Positions 9,478 through 20,387 of a stretch of 64,000 nucleotides of DNA are shown here, one piece after another. Every line of letters starts with the position of its first letter. Positions within the stretch are counted from its first letter, which is position 1. Below the pieces are notes generated by a model. The model was not told the DNA's origin. It did not search any database and saw only the letters and a list, made by a program, of their open reading frames with translations. This DNA is from Nitratireductor kimnyeongensis (lineage in GTDB: Bacteria > Pseudomonadota > Alphaproteobacteria > Rhizobiales > Rhizobiaceae), in assembly GCF_019891395.1 (NCBI RefSeq), contig NZ_CP078143.1, positions 3,423,001 through 3,487,000 of the forward strand. The letters run 5' to 3'. The position numbers and the translations under genes were made by a program.

Positions 9478-10480
9478 GCGTCGCCTTGCGAGAGGCCTTG
9501 GCCGTCTGTACCGCCGTGGCGGTGTGAGAGCCAGTGATGGATTTGACGATGTAATTGGGCCGGTTCTTCGCCTCACTCAATGCGGACCACACATACTCGC
9601 CCACAAGGCCCGTCAGCGCGAGGTTGAGACCGCCCAGAACGAGGACGGCGACGATGAGGCTCGGATAGCCGGGTACCGAGACACCGGTGAACAGAACCTC
9701 CAAAAGGATCTTGATGCCGTAGAGAAAACCAAGAATGGCGACACCGGTGCCGAACAAAGACACCATGCGCAACGGTACGACCGAGAAGGAAGTGAACCCT
9801 TCCAGCGAGAAGGCGATCAACCGGCGGCGCGACCATTTGCTTTCGCCACCCTGTCTTTCGGCAGGCTTGTAGAGGATGCGTTCCTGCTTGAACCCGGTCC
9901 AGGCATAGAGCCCCTTGTTGAAGCGGCGCTGGTCGCGCAACTGGCGCAGAGCCGCGGCAAACCGGCTGGTCATGACCCGGAAGTCACCCGCATTGGCCGG
10001 AATTTCGTAACGCTGGCCCATATTGATCAGCCAGTAGAAGCCATTGGCAAAATACCGGCCCAGCGAGCGGGTTTCCGCCCGATCGGAGCGCACGGCATAG
10101 ACCATGTCCAGCTCGGAATCGGCCATGATGCGGCCGATCATGTCGAGGGCGACGTCGACCGTGTGCTGGAGATCCGCATCCATGAGGAGAACATAATCTC
10201 CTTCGGAATGATCGAGCCCGGCGAGGATGGCCGTTTCCTTGCCGAAATTGCGCGCAAGCGTGATGAGCGACCAATCGCCAGTCATGTGCTCGCCATAAAG
10301 CGCGCCGCCGTCATCCGTGCTGCCATCGTCGATAAAGACGAAATGCGTCTCAAGACCGAAGCGCTCCTTGACCTGCACGGCGAGATCGCCCGCCAGGGCA
10401 GAAAACCCGGCGACGCTTTCCCTCTCGTTCAAAAAGGGGACCAGAATGTCGAGCCGTTTGGCCACGCGCGCAATCTCCAT
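9470..10480 (-). CDS. GT2 glycosyltransferase, polyprenyl-phosphate sugar synthase type (GtrB/ArnC-like)
   Basis: A 336-residue family 2 glycosyltransferase. It has a cytosolic GT-A domain with FIDDGSTDD (51-54) and the DADLQH metal-binding motif (101-106), the GDFRVM region near 163, and two C-terminal membrane helices (about 235-265 and 272-300), the layout of GtrB, ArnC and DPM-like enzymes that load a sugar on undecaprenyl phosphate. It is first in a three-gene operon with the YdjC deacetylase and GtrA. The gene is divergent from ttcA, with 111 bases between the starts. The sugar is not predictable from sequence; an N-acetylated amino sugar is inferred from the adjacent deacetylase. Confidence 0.88.
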   Translation of the reverse strand: MEIARVAKRLDILVPFLNERESVAGFSALAGDLAVQVKERFGLETHFVFIDDGSTDDGGALYGEHMTGDWSLITLARNFGKETAILAGLDHSEGDYVLLMDADLQHTVDVALDMIGRIMADSELDMVYAVRSDRAETRSLGRYFANGFYWLINMGQRYEIPANAGDFRVMTSRFAAALRQLRDQRRFNKGLYAWTGFKQERILYKPAERQGGESKWSRRRLIAFSLEGFTSFSVVPLRMVSLFGTGVAILGFLYGIKILLEVLFTGVSVPGYPSLIVAVLVLGGLNLALTGLVGEYVWSALSEAKNRPNYIVKSITGSHTATAVQTAKASRKATHG

Positions 10481-10591
10481 AAATCCGTGTTATGCCCGCT
10501 GAAAGTTGAAAATGCCTATTCGTTAAGTCGCCTTGCTGCAAGGCTTCTGATAGGAAGGCGCGAAATCAGATGTACCGACAGAGGCGTGGCC

Positions 10592-11470
10592 ATGCATAGC
10601 ACCTTGGCGCAACCGAATGAACCGATCGACGTCATGGACGCTCCCACAGACGGTGGAGAGGACACGCCGCCATTCATGAAGGGCATGCCTTCCTCCGTCG
10701 AGTTCAACAAGCTGCGCAAGCGTCTTTTGCGGCAGACAAGACAGGCGATCGAGGATTTCGCCATGGTCACGCCGGGCGAACGCTGGCTGGTGGCGCTTTC
10801 AGGGGGCAAGGATTCCTACGGTCTGCTGGCCGTGCTTATGGATCTGCAATGGCGGGGGCTTCTGCCGGTCGAAATTCTGGCCTGCAATCTGGATCAGGGA
10901 CAGCCGAATTTTCCGAAACACATTTTGCCGGACTATCTCGAAAGTCTCGGTGTGGCGCACCGGATCGAGTATCAGGACACCTATTCGGTGGTGACGGAGA
11001 AACTGCCCGAATCGAGCACCTACTGCTCGCTCTGCTCAAGGCTGCGGCGCGGGCATCTCTACCGGATCGCGCGGGAGGAGGGCTGTTCCTCGCTGGTGCT
11101 CGGCCATCACCGCGAGGATATTCTCGAAACCTTTTTCATGAACCTGTTTCACGGCGGGCGGCTTGCGGCGATGCCGCCCAAGCTTCTCAACGATGAAGGC
11201 GACGTGATGGTGCTGCGCCCGCTCAGCTATTGTGCGGAAACGGACATGGCAAAATTCGCCGATGCGATGAAGTTTCCCATCATTCCCTGTGACCTTTGCG
11301 GCAGCCAGGACGGACTGCAGCGCAACGCCATGAAGGCAATGCTGACGGATATCGAAAACCGCATGCCTGGGCGTAAGGACACGATGATCCGGGCGCTGAC
11401 CAATGCGCGCCCGTCTCACCTGCTCGACCGGAAGCTCTTCGATTTCGCCGGGCTCACACGGGTGGATTGA
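10592..11470 (+). CDS. ttcA: tRNA 2-thiocytidine synthetase TtcA
   Basis: Thiolates cytidine 32 of tRNAs using ATP and an iron-sulfur cluster. The 292-residue protein has the PP-loop ATP motif SGGKDS at residues 70-75, the CSLC pair (Cys145 and Cys148) and a further cysteine pair in PCDLCGSQ near 229-235, the signature of TtcA/TtuA-type thiolases. The start at 10592 is used; a second ATG 42 bases downstream gives a more typical N-terminus and is possible. The frame stays open far upstream, but that part is antisense to the GT2 gene. The last 17 bases overlap the 3' end of the convergent exporter gene. Confidence 0.93.
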   Translation: MHSTLAQPNEPIDVMDAPTDGGEDTPPFMKGMPSSVEFNKLRKRLLRQTRQAIEDFAMVTPGERWLVALSGGKDSYGLLAVLMDLQWRGLLPVEILACNLDQGQPNFPKHILPDYLESLGVAHRIEYQDTYSVVTEKLPESSTYCSLCSRLRRGHLYRIAREEGCSSLVLGHHREDILETFFMNLFHGGRLAAMPPKLLNDEGDVMVLRPLSYCAETDMAKFADAMKFPIIPCDLCGSQDGLQRNAMKAMLTDIENRMPGRKDTMIRALTNARPSHLLDRKLFDFAGLTRVD

Positions 11471-12698
11471 CCGCGTGGAACATGCGGCCGCGCTCTCCGA
11501 TCAGAACCAGAGCGATGGCCACGAGACCGGTCAGGAAATAACCGGCTGCGAGGGGAACGGTGGAGCCGTCGAATGCCTGGCCGACGATGGCACCGATCAC
11601 TCCACCGCCAACCGTGGTCAGGAAACCCTGTGTGGCGGCAGCCGTTCCCGCCACATGGCCCAGTGGCTCCATGGCGATGGAGTTGAAGTTCGCGCCGACC
11701 CAGCCGAACTGGAACATGGCCACTGAAAACAACACGAAGAACAGGCCGAAGGGCATGTAGCCCACCATGGCGAGCACCAGCCAGACAAAGCTGACGGACG
11801 TGAACCCGACAAGTGCGGTGTGCGACAGGCGGCGCATGCCGATGCGGCCAACCAGGCGCGAATTGGTGAAGGATGAAATCGCCATCAGACCGGCACCGAC
11901 AGCGAACAGGATCGGAAACCAGTCTGCGAGGTCGAACGTGTCCGTATAGATCTGCTGCGCGGAGCTGATGAAACCGAACATCGCCCCGAAGATGCTGGTG
12001 GTCGCGAGCGTGTAGCACAGCGCTATGCGGTTCGTGAGCACATGGCCAAAGCCCTTCGTGACCGAGGAAAACGTCAGTTCGCGGCGGTTTTCCGGGGCCA
12101 GTGTTTCGGGCAGTCGCGTGGCGGCCCAGATGCCGAATATGACGGCGAGCACCGCCATCGCAACAAAGATCTCGGACCAATCGCCGAAGATCATGATGAG
12201 CTGGCCGATGCTCGGTGCAATGACCGGTATGACCATGAACACCATCATGACCATGGACAGCACTTCGGCCATCTGGCGTCCGCCGAACACGTCGCGAATG
12301 GCCGAGACGGCAATGACCCGGGTGGTTGCTGCACCGATGCCCTGAAGGAACCGCAGGACGAGAATGGCCGCAAAGCTGGGTGAAAAAGCGGCAAGCAGCG
12401 CTGCCGATACGTAAAGCGCGAGGCCAACGAAAAGAGGTGCGCGGCGACCAAATCGATCCGAAATGGGCCCGAAGATGAGCTGACCACCGCCAAGGCCGGC
12501 CAGATAGGCCGTTACAATGTACTGGCGCGCATTCTCGTCATTCACACCGAGTTCGGCGCCGATCTGTTGGAGGGCTGGAAGCATGATGTCGATGGCGAGC
12601 GCATTGAGCGACATGAGAGCGGCTGCAAGCGCGATAAACTCCGCTCGACCAAGAGGCTTGCGTGGTTGCAAAACATCTTTTGAAACGGGTTTTTCCAT
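11454..12698 (-). CDS. Bcr/CflA-family multidrug efflux transporter (MFS)
   Basis: A 414-residue inner-membrane drug:proton antiporter of the DHA1 Bcr/CflA subgroup. It has about 12 hydrophobic segments, the early helix with the acidic [18 protein letters not shown] pattern (Asp near 38), MFS motif A as [12 protein letters not shown] near residues 75-86, and the [19 protein letters not shown] segment that marks this subgroup (usually LQGxGAAAxxVVxxAxVRD). The ATG at 12698 is preceded by GGAG 6-7 bases upstream; a start four codons earlier is possible. It converges on ttcA. The drug substrate cannot be predicted. Confidence 0.9.
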   Translation of the reverse strand: MEKPVSKDVLQPRKPLGRAEFIALAAALMSLNALAIDIMLPALQQIGAELGVNDENARQYIVTAYLAGLGGGQLIFGPISDRFGRRAPLFVGLALYVSAALLAAFSPSFAAILVLRFLQGIGAATTRVIAVSAIRDVFGGRQMAEVLSMVMMVFMVIPVIAPSIGQLIMIFGDWSEIFVAMAVLAVIFGIWAATRLPETLAPENRRELTFSSVTKGFGHVLTNRIALCYTLATTSIFGAMFGFISSAQQIYTDTFDLADWFPILFAVGAGLMAISSFTNSRLVGRIGMRRLSHTALVGFTSVSFVWLVLAMVGYMPFGLFFVLFSVAMFQFGWVGANFNSIAMEPLGHVAGTAAATQGFLTTVGGGVIGAIVGQAFDGSTVPLAAGYFLTGLVAIALVLIGERGRMFHAVNPPV

Positions 12699-12910
12699 AT
12701 CACTCTCCAACGATCATCCATCGCGCGTGCAATAAAACGCCGGTGCCGACGGAATCCCGCGGTGGCACGGCAGATGCGAGGCGTCAGCCTTACGGGCCAG
12801 TCTCACTTTTCCCGGAAAAGCGCTCATTTCCGGACGTGCTTCAGCCGAGGGAAATCATGCCCGCGACCGCAACGAGCGCCGGCAGGGTTGTTTGACATAA
12901 CACCGACGCG

Positions 12911-12975
12911 AAAAAATGCGCTGGCAAAAGCCAACGCATCTAAAAAAAGAAGGCGCCCGAAGACGGGCGCTATCC
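12911..12975 (-). terminator. Tandem rho-independent terminators after grxD
   Basis: On the minus strand the first hairpin is GCGCCCG (12964-12970) pairing with CGGGCGC (12953-12959) around TCTT, followed by CCTTC and a run of seven T. A second hairpin follows at once: ATGCG (12935-12939) pairs with CGCAT (12916-12920), with an inner TGGC/GCCA stem, ending in six T. Two intrinsic terminators in series close the bolA-grxD unit 11-75 bases after grxD. Confidence 0.8.
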
Positions 12976-12986
12976 GAAATTCAAAG

Positions 12987-13322
12987 TCAGGCGGCGCCTT
13001 TGGCTGCCACGCCTTTCTCGTTCAGAAATGCCTGCAACTCGCCGGCCTGAAACATTTCCCGGATGATATCGCATCCACCAACAAACTCGCCCTTCACGTA
13101 GAGCTGAGGAATGGTCGGCCAGTTGGAGTAATCTTTGATGCCCTGGCGGAGATCATCCGAGGTCAGCACGTTGATGCCTTTATAGTCGACATCGAGATAA
13201 TCGAGAATCTGGACAACCTGCCCCGAAAAACCGCATTGGGGGAAGCCGGGTGTGCCCTTCATGAACAGCACCACGTCGCTGCCCTTGACTTCATTATCGA
13301 TGAATTCGTTGATACCGCTCAT
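12987..13322 (-). CDS. grxD: Monothiol glutaredoxin GrxD
   Basis: A 111-residue single-domain CGFS-type monothiol glutaredoxin that carries and transfers [2Fe-2S] clusters. The motif CGFS is at residues 30-33, followed by WPTIPQLYVKGEFVGGCDI, the glutathione-binding and cis-proline region, near 75-95. The start at 13322 gives the usual N-terminus MSGINEFIDNEVK; nine upstream codons in frame are less typical. It lies downstream of bolA in the same orientation, matching the known physical and functional BolA-CGFS glutaredoxin partnership. Tandem terminators follow. Confidence 0.95.
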   Translation of the reverse strand: MSGINEFIDNEVKGSDVVLFMKGTPGFPQCGFSGQVVQILDYLDVDYKGINVLTSDDLRQGIKDYSNWPTIPQLYVKGEFVGGCDIIREMFQAGELQAFLNEKGVAAKGAA

Positions 13323-13433
13323 CGCAAATCCTTTCATGACCGGGGTCAAGGCCCGGCATTGTCTTCCTCAATGGTTATGTATTGCACCCTCCCGCGGGGT
13401 GCAACGCCGCCGGTCAAAAACTTTTGGGTCTGC

Positions 13434-13667
13434 TCAATCCGGCGCGCTGGTCTGAAGGGCTAGCGCGTGGAGCGCACCGCCCATATTGCCTTTAAGGGCG
13501 TTGTAGACCATCTGGTGCTGCTGGACGCGCGACTTGCCCCGAAAGCTCTCTGCCACGACTTCTGCCGCGTAATGGTCGCCATCCCCCGCCAGATCGCGGA
13601 TCGTGACCCGTGCGTCGGGGATGCCTTCCTTGATCAGGCGTTCGATATCGGCAGCGTTCATGGCCAT
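13434..13667 (-). CDS. bolA: BolA family protein
   Basis: A 77-residue BolA-like protein with the class II K homology fold: IERLIKEGIPDARVTIRDL at the N-terminus and SFRGKSRVQQHQMVYNALKG, which holds the conserved RxxxHRxVY-type segment (here RVQQHQMVY, His near 54). It works with monothiol glutaredoxins in iron-sulfur cluster sensing or delivery; grxD follows 111 bases downstream. The start may be either of two ATG codons at 13667 and 13661. It is separated from purL upstream by about 120 bases. Confidence 0.93.
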   Translation of the reverse strand: MAMNAADIERLIKEGIPDARVTIRDLAGDGDHYAAEVVAESFRGKSRVQQHQMVYNALKGNMGGALHALALQTSAPD

Positions 13668-13788
13668 GGGGCAGGGGTTCTCCAAATCAGTCCATATCAT
13701 TCGAGATATGGCGGTTCCGGTGGGTCACGTCAATTGGTGGCGCAAAGCGCCCCGGCTCCATTCTGCAGGAGTCGGGGAAGATGCCTGC

Positions 13789-15984
<2,196 letters not shown>

Positions 15985-16082
15985 GTGGTCGGCATGGTCC
16001 CTGCAAAGGGGTTGCTTAGGCTATCTCGCGCCTGCGGTACAGCATTGCGCGCGGATAATCCACTTCCCTTTGCCGGTTTTCA

Positions 16083-17495
16083 TCAACCGTAATTGCCAAA
16101 CCCGCTGATTGGATTGTCGAGGAGGCTTCTGAGCTTCTTCAGGCCCTGTGTCACGGTCTCCCGGTTCTCGGGAACAGTGAAGGCGATGCGGGCACGGTGC
16201 ACGGGGTGGCCGCCCCGGCCGACCTTGAATTCGTCCTCATCGTCAACCAGGACACCTTCCTCCATGGCCGCCTGTTTGAAGGTGCTGGAGAGCCAGGGTT
16301 CGGGCAGTTTCAGCCACAGGAAAGGGGCATTCGGATGAGAAGTGAAATCCTTCCCGGCGAGGATGGAGGCGGCGATCGAATGCCGGGCGGTGATCTCCGC
16401 GCGCACGCGGGTGTGAATGCTTGCGGCTTCTCCCGACAGGACGAGTTGGGCGGCCAGTTCGGCGAGCAGGAAAGGGATGCCGCCGGTGATCATTTTATGC
16501 GCGGTGAGGACACGCGAGACATAGGGCAGCGGGCTGGCGACCCAACCGCCGCGCACACCCGCCGCAACCGATTTGGACAGGCTGCCGACATGAAATGTGC
16601 GCTCAGGCGCCAGCGACGCGAAAAGAGGAGGCGTCGTTTCGAGAAGTGCGCCGTAAATATTGTCTTCGATCAGCCAGACATTGTGGGTCCTGGCAATCTC
16701 CACAATGGCATGCCGGCGCGCTTCGGGCATGGTCGCAAGTGTCGGATTGTGGAGCGAGGGAACCAGAAACACCATGCGGGGATGTTGCTGGGCGCAAACC
16801 CGTTCAAAATCCTCCGGCACCATGCCTTCGTCATCGATGGCGACAGAAAGCAGACGGCGGCCGATCACCGTGGCGCTGCGGGCGACATGGGAATAGGTGG
16901 ATTGCTCGAATGCGATCCGGTCGCCGGGCACGGTCATGGCGGCAATGATTGCCAGTATGCCGGCGTGGCCGCCAAGTGTGGGGACAATGGCGTCCGGCTG
17001 CGGGCGCCACTCGCCGCGCGCAAGCCACCGGCTGCCCGCTTCAAGCCAGTGCGTGGGGAGCGCGCGGGTGTAGCTTGCGACGTCAGAAGGGTGCTCGCTG
17101 GCGATCCGTTCGGCCATCCGTGTGAGGATTTGCGCTTGGCCGACATTGGGGGCAGCAGTCGAGTCCATTCGGGTCTTGCCTGACTCCGGCACGGTGGCCC
17201 GTGTGCCTCCGAAGGGGTGGGATTGCGCCTCCGCCGAGCGGACGCTGCGTATGCGCTCAAGCACATAGGTGCCGCGACCGACTTCGCCAGACACAAGGCC
17301 GCGCTGGCGAACGAGCGTATAGGCCCGGCTCACAGTGCCGATCGTGACGCCGACGTCATAAGCAAGATTGCGCTGCGGCGGCAGCTTGGTTCCGGGCGGG
17401 AGCGTGCCGTTTTCGATATCGCGTTCGATCTGATCTGCGAGACGCACATAAAGAGGACCGGAACCGCGTTGAAGGTTTGGAAGCCAATTTGTCAT
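16083..17495 (-). CDS. MocR-type GntR regulator with aminotransferase-like domain
   Basis: A 470-residue chimera. Residues about 12-80 form a GntR winged helix (LADQIERDIENGTLPPGTKL, LAYDVGVTIGTVSRAYTLV). Residues about 115-465 form a fold-type I aminotransferase domain with the PLP lysine in GSLSKSVAAG and the EDNIYGALL turn upstream of it. MocR proteins sense PLP and an amino compound and often control a divergent or nearby gene (PdxR, GabR, TauR, DdlR). The divergent gene here is a small DUF1127 protein, so no obvious metabolic target exists next door. Position between purL and purQ is unusual for the purine cluster. Confidence 0.88.
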   Translation of the reverse strand: MTNWLPNLQRGSGPLYVRLADQIERDIENGTLPPGTKLPPQRNLAYDVGVTIGTVSRAYTLVRQRGLVSGEVGRGTYVLERIRSVRSAEAQSHPFGGTRATVPESGKTRMDSTAAPNVGQAQILTRMAERIASEHPSDVASYTRALPTHWLEAGSRWLARGEWRPQPDAIVPTLGGHAGILAIIAAMTVPGDRIAFEQSTYSHVARSATVIGRRLLSVAIDDEGMVPEDFERVCAQQHPRMVFLVPSLHNPTLATMPEARRHAIVEIARTHNVWLIEDNIYGALLETTPPLFASLAPERTFHVGSLSKSVAAGVRGGWVASPLPYVSRVLTAHKMITGGIPFLLAELAAQLVLSGEAASIHTRVRAEITARHSIAASILAGKDFTSHPNAPFLWLKLPEPWLSSTFKQAAMEEGVLVDDEDEFKVGRGGHPVHRARIAFTVPENRETVTQGLKKLRSLLDNPISGFGNYG

Positions 17496-17504
17496 CGTGA
17501 CAAT

Positions 17505-17533
17505 TATCTATATTGCACCGAATTTTGAGTCAA
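17505..17533 (-). promoter_or_regulatory. Predicted promoter of the MocR gene
   Basis: Read on the minus strand, TTGACT (17533-17528) and TAGATA (17510-17505) are spaced by 17 bases. The start point would fall near 17498, only about 3 bases before the ATG at 17495, so the mRNA would be leaderless or nearly so. No Shine-Dalgarno is seen upstream of the ATG. Confidence 0.45.
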
Positions 17534-17576
17534 TGCATAGGTTCAATCGCTCCAATGACCCAAAGGGAGTGATACA

Positions 17577-17804
17577 ATGGAAGCAATCAAAACAGCCGCG
17601 GAAGGATGCAAACTGCGGAGGTCAGGCTTCGCGGAGACGGTGAACGATCCCGGACTTCATTCCACTCTGGACAGGCTCCGTACCTTGCTCGGCAAGCGCC
17701 GCAGCAGGCTGGCTTTGCTTGATCTCACAAACGATCAGTTGCGCGATATAGGTGTTTCGCGCGAAGAGGCCCGCCGCGAAGGGCTACGATCGTTCTGGGA
17801 TTGA
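17577..17804 (+). CDS. DUF1127 (YjiS-like) small protein
   Basis: A 75-residue protein whose C-terminal half has the YjiS pattern: an arginine-rich stretch (GKRRSRLALLDL) then TNDQLRDIGVSREEARREG. Such proteins are abundant in Hyphomicrobiales, and some are linked to phosphate, RNA turnover or stress responses; the role of this one is unknown. AAAGGGAGTG ends about 6 bases before the ATG, a good ribosome site. It is divergent from the MocR gene with 81 bases between the starts and converges on the Pr6Pr-like gene. A MocR target role is possible by position only. Confidence 0.8.
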   Translation: MEAIKTAAEGCKLRRSGFAETVNDPGLHSTLDRLRTLLGKRRSRLALLDLTNDQLRDIGVSREEARREGLRSFWD

Positions 17805-17905
17805 TCAGGCAGCTTCTGCGAGCCTTGAAAGGGCTGCGTGAAGGGTCTTCCCGAGAAGCGGGATTTGTTCGAACCCGATGAAGGCCGGGGAACCGACCCT
17901 GCCTC

Positions 17906-18544
17906 TTAGACGGCGGCGTTGGCGCGAGACGGCTTTCCGCTTGCGATAAGACGGTCTACCAGCATGGCAATTCGCCCGAGGAATGCGAAAGTGAGCAGAA
18001 TGACGGCGAGATAGACAAGGACACTCGGCCATCCATTCAATCGCGCATCCAGGAAGTAATAGGGAACTTCACCCGCGATCGGGGCGCGAACCAGGACATA
18101 TGTCACATACAGCAGCGGATAGGCGAGCCAAAGGGGGAGGTGGCGCCAGGAAAGGCTGCCATCTGTACCGGCGAGCAGCCACCAGACCAGATAGAGCGCC
18201 GGCGCGACGTAGTGAAGCGCGACGTCGCATATCAGGAAAAGCCCCTTCGGCTCCCAGATCGCCGAAAGAAGCAGCCAGTAGACGAGGCCGACCAACAAAA
18301 TCGCCACGGCGACGCCGGCACGGACCGAAGCCTTCTTGAAGAAGCGCGGCGCGCCAGACAAGGCCGCCAAGTGAACCAGAACCACCAGAATGTTTGTCAG
18401 AATGGTGAAATAGGAAAAATAATGGACGATGGACCCAACGAGGCTTCGTCCTGCCTCCATGGAAGCGGGTATGGTCAGAGTGAATTGTACGACAAGGGCA
18501 AGCAAGCCGACCACGAGGCCGGCAATGTTCAGGATTTTCGTCAT
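17906..18544 (-). CDS. Pr6Pr-like (FAR-17a/AIG1-type) membrane protein
   Basis: A 212-residue polytopic membrane protein with about six hydrophobic segments. The pattern VHYFSYFTILTNILVVLVHL near residues 40-59, the WEPKGL motif near 96 and ALHYVAPALYLVWWLL near 108 resemble the Pr6Pr family (FAR-17a/AIG1-like), whose bacterial function is not established. The ATG at 18544 has AGGGGAA about 6 bases upstream. It sits between the DUF1127 gene and the small lipoprotein gene, inside the region that splits the purine cluster. Confidence 0.7.
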   Translation of the reverse strand: MTKILNIAGLVVGLLALVVQFTLTIPASMEAGRSLVGSIVHYFSYFTILTNILVVLVHLAALSGAPRFFKKASVRAGVAVAILLVGLVYWLLLSAIWEPKGLFLICDVALHYVAPALYLVWWLLAGTDGSLSWRHLPLWLAYPLLYVTYVLVRAPIAGEVPYYFLDARLNGWPSVLVYLAVILLTFAFLGRIAMLVDRLIASGKPSRANAAV

Positions 18545-18604
18545 GCAGATTCCCCTGGGCCGTATTACGAGCGCTTGCATTAGTCCGAGAATCTAAATTT
18601 AAAG

Positions 18605-18616
18605 TTTAGGCCTAAA
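18605..18616. promoter_or_regulatory. Perfect 12-bp palindrome upstream of the Pr6Pr-like gene
   Basis: TTTAGGCCTAAA at 18605-18616 is a perfect palindrome in AT-rich surroundings, 61 bases upstream of the Pr6Pr-like start (minus strand). It could be an operator near its promoter; no regulator is identified. Confidence 0.25.
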
Positions 18617-18713
18617 GCATTGGCCTGATGCGATGCCCGAAAACATTCCCCTATCGCCAAGGGTATGCGTTCAGGAGTGGCGTCTGGCAACATCGCTCAA
18701 GGGGTTTGCCAGT

Positions 18714-19154
18714 TCAGCACTCGGAAGCTCCGCCCGACCAGCGCATGATGTCAGCGTTGACCCTTGCACCCGTCTGCGTCGATGCCAGGGGGCCGTAGGT
18801 CGAAATCGTTGTCGGAGAACCTGTTGCTTCGATGACAAGCAATGGCAGCCCCTGTTGATTTTTGCTGCGCATGATCAGGAGCCGTGGCCGCCCGACGCGC
18901 GTATCGAGCTCGGGAATCATATGAAGACCACGGAAGCGGCGATCACCCGAACGCATCCAGCATTTGGCACCATTGCTGTTGATGTTCTGCAGAGCAGCCA
19001 CGGGGTTCGACGCATCGACCTCGAGATTGAGGGCGCCGCCCATGGGTTCCGTCTGGCATGCTGTCAGAAGAGACAGCGCTGTTATCAGCACGGCACCGGT
19101 AGCACAGCGAACGAGGCGTCGCAGGTTCAAGCCGGAATGGCCGGCGAAGCCCAT
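18714..19154 (-). CDS. Small predicted lipoprotein of unknown function
   Basis: A 146-residue protein with a signal segment (RCATGAVLITALSLL) and a lipobox ending LTAC with Cys33, so it should be lipidated and exported. The mature part is short and has KCWMRSGDRRFRG and PELDTRVGRPRLLI segments; I do not recognise a named family. Its ATG shares a base with the purQ stop (TGATG at 19152-19156), so it is translationally coupled to purQ. Such coupling suggests co-expression rather than a purine role. Confidence 0.75.
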   Translation of the reverse strand: MGFAGHSGLNLRRLVRCATGAVLITALSLLTACQTEPMGGALNLEVDASNPVAALQNINSNGAKCWMRSGDRRFRGLHMIPELDTRVGRPRLLIMRSKNQQGLPLLVIEATGSPTTISTYGPLASTQTGARVNADIMRWSGGASEC

Positions 19155-19822
19155 CAGGCAGCCTTTCCAAGAAGGCTGGCAAAGAGCGCGCGACCGTCAT
19201 CGCCACCATGGGCGGCCTCAATGAGGTTTTCGGGATGCGGCATCATGCCGAGCACGTTGCCGCTGTCGCTGACGATGCCGGCGATGTCGTTCACGGAGCC
19301 ATTGGGATTGGTGCCCTCGGAATAGCGGAACGCAACCTGGCCTTCACCCTCGATCCGTTTCAATGTTTCATCATCGGCGAAATAATTGCCATCATGATGG
19401 GCAACCGGGCAGCGGATGATCTGGCCCTGCGCATAACCGCGCGTGAAGGCGGTGTTGGCGTTGGTGACTTCGAGCTTCACCTCGCGGCACACGAATTTCA
19501 AAGAGGCGTTGCGCATGAGAGCGCCGGGCAGGAGGCCCATCTCAAGCAGAACCTGAAACCCGTTGCACACGCCCATGACGAGAACGCCCTTGCGGGCTTT
19601 CTCGGCCACGGCCTGCATGACCGGCATGCGCGCGGCGATTGCGCCACAGCGCAGATAGTCGCCATAGGAGAAGCCGCCGGGAATGACCACCAGGTCGACA
19701 TCGGGAAGCTCGGTCTCGGTCTGCCAGACGGTGATCGGCGCTATTCCGGAAATCCTGGTAAGCGCGGCGATCATGTCGCGGTCGCGATTGAGGCCGGGGA
19801 GCTGGATGATGGCTGATTTCAT
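19154..19822 (-). CDS. purQ: Phosphoribosylformylglycinamidine synthase subunit PurQ (glutaminase)
   Basis: The class I glutamine amidotransferase subunit that feeds ammonia to PurL. The 222-residue protein has the nucleophile in MGVCNGFQ (Cys86), an oxyanion region [17 protein letters not shown] near 45-61, and the C-terminal [10 protein letters not shown] with the catalytic His and Glu near 199-203. The ATG overlaps the stop of the upstream coiled-coil ORF (ATGA at 19819-19822). Together with purS and purC it forms the first purine operon on the minus strand; purL lies about 3 kb further on. Confidence 0.96.
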   Translation of the reverse strand: MKSAIIQLPGLNRDRDMIAALTRISGIAPITVWQTETELPDVDLVVIPGGFSYGDYLRCGAIAARMPVMQAVAEKARKGVLVMGVCNGFQVLLEMGLLPGALMRNASLKFVCREVKLEVTNANTAFTRGYAQGQIIRCPVAHHDGNYFADDETLKRIEGEGQVAFRYSEGTNPNGSVNDIAGIVSDSGNVLGMMPHPENLIEAAHGGDDGRALFASLLGKAA

Positions 19823-20094
19823 GGGTTCTGATCGCTTGGGCTGGGATCGTATGGTTTCTGCGGGCCTTCGGCCAATTCACGGAGTTCGAGGCGGCGTTCT
19901 ATGCGTTCAGGGCGATCGTGATGACGTCCAAGGATACCGTAGATGTTGTGGGTATCCTGCTGGATCGCAATCATATGCCCCCGGATGGAGATCAACTCCT
20001 GGCGGATCTCCGATTGGCCGGCTTCAAGCTTGTCCATGCGACCCTGCATGCTTTTGAGGATCTCGTAAGGCAGCTCGTTGGTGACGTCGCCCAT
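19819..20094 (-). CDS. Small coiled-coil protein encoded between purS and purQ
   Basis: A 91-residue protein, [20 protein letters not shown] followed by heptad-like segments rich in Gln, Glu, Ile and Arg ([32 protein letters not shown]), so it is probably a helical coiled coil, with a charged proline-rich tail. It resembles small rhizobial proteins of unknown function whose core contains IRGH and an RIERIERRL-type stretch; that comparison is from memory. The start at 20094 has no obvious Shine-Dalgarno, and its stop overlaps the purQ start. The coupling argues for co-translation with PurQ, but no function is known. Confidence 0.72.
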   Translation of the reverse strand: MGDVTNELPYEILKSMQGRMDKLEAGQSEIRQELISIRGHMIAIQQDTHNIYGILGRHHDRPERIERRLELRELAEGPQKPYDPSPSDQNP

Positions 20095-20114
20095 AATGGT
20101 CTTTATCCACAACC

Positions 20115-20357
20115 TCAGGTAACGGAGACAGTGTAGTCCTCAATCACCGTGTTCGCCAGAAGCTTTTCGCACATGGCATTGAGGTCGCTCTCGGCCTTGG
20201 CCTTGTCGGAACCCTCAAGTTCCAGATCGAAGACCTTGCCCTGGCGCACCGAACCTACCCCGGAAAAACCGAGCGCATCGAGCGCGCCTTCGATGGCTTT
20301 TCCCTGCGGGTCCAGAACGCCATTCTTCAACGTCACGGTGACGCGGGCCTTGATCAC
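20115..20357 (-). CDS. purS: Phosphoribosylformylglycinamidine synthase subunit PurS
   Basis: The 80-residue dimeric adaptor of the PurLQS complex, thought to dock PurQ on PurL and help pass ammonia. The sequence starts MIKARVTVTLKNGVLDPQGK and contains ALDALGFSGVGSVRQGKVFDLEL, the standard PurS core, with the usual C-terminal CEKLLANTVIEDYTV. It follows purC after 30 bases and precedes the small coiled-coil gene by 20 bases. Confidence 0.96.
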   Translation of the reverse strand: MIKARVTVTLKNGVLDPQGKAIEGALDALGFSGVGSVRQGKVFDLELEGSDKAKAESDLNAMCEKLLANTVIEDYTVSVT

Positions 20358-20387
20358 TTTGCTGCTCCCTACATGTCCTGAAACGGC

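Noticed and set aside
9476..10591. Long open frame continuing upstream of ttcA
   Set aside because: It lies antisense inside the GT2 gene and has no family features; ttcA starts at 10592.
17868..17884. GTTCGAACC-like sequence suggesting a tRNA T-arm
   Set aside because: No acceptor stem or other arms around it; lies between DUF1127 and Pr6Pr genes.
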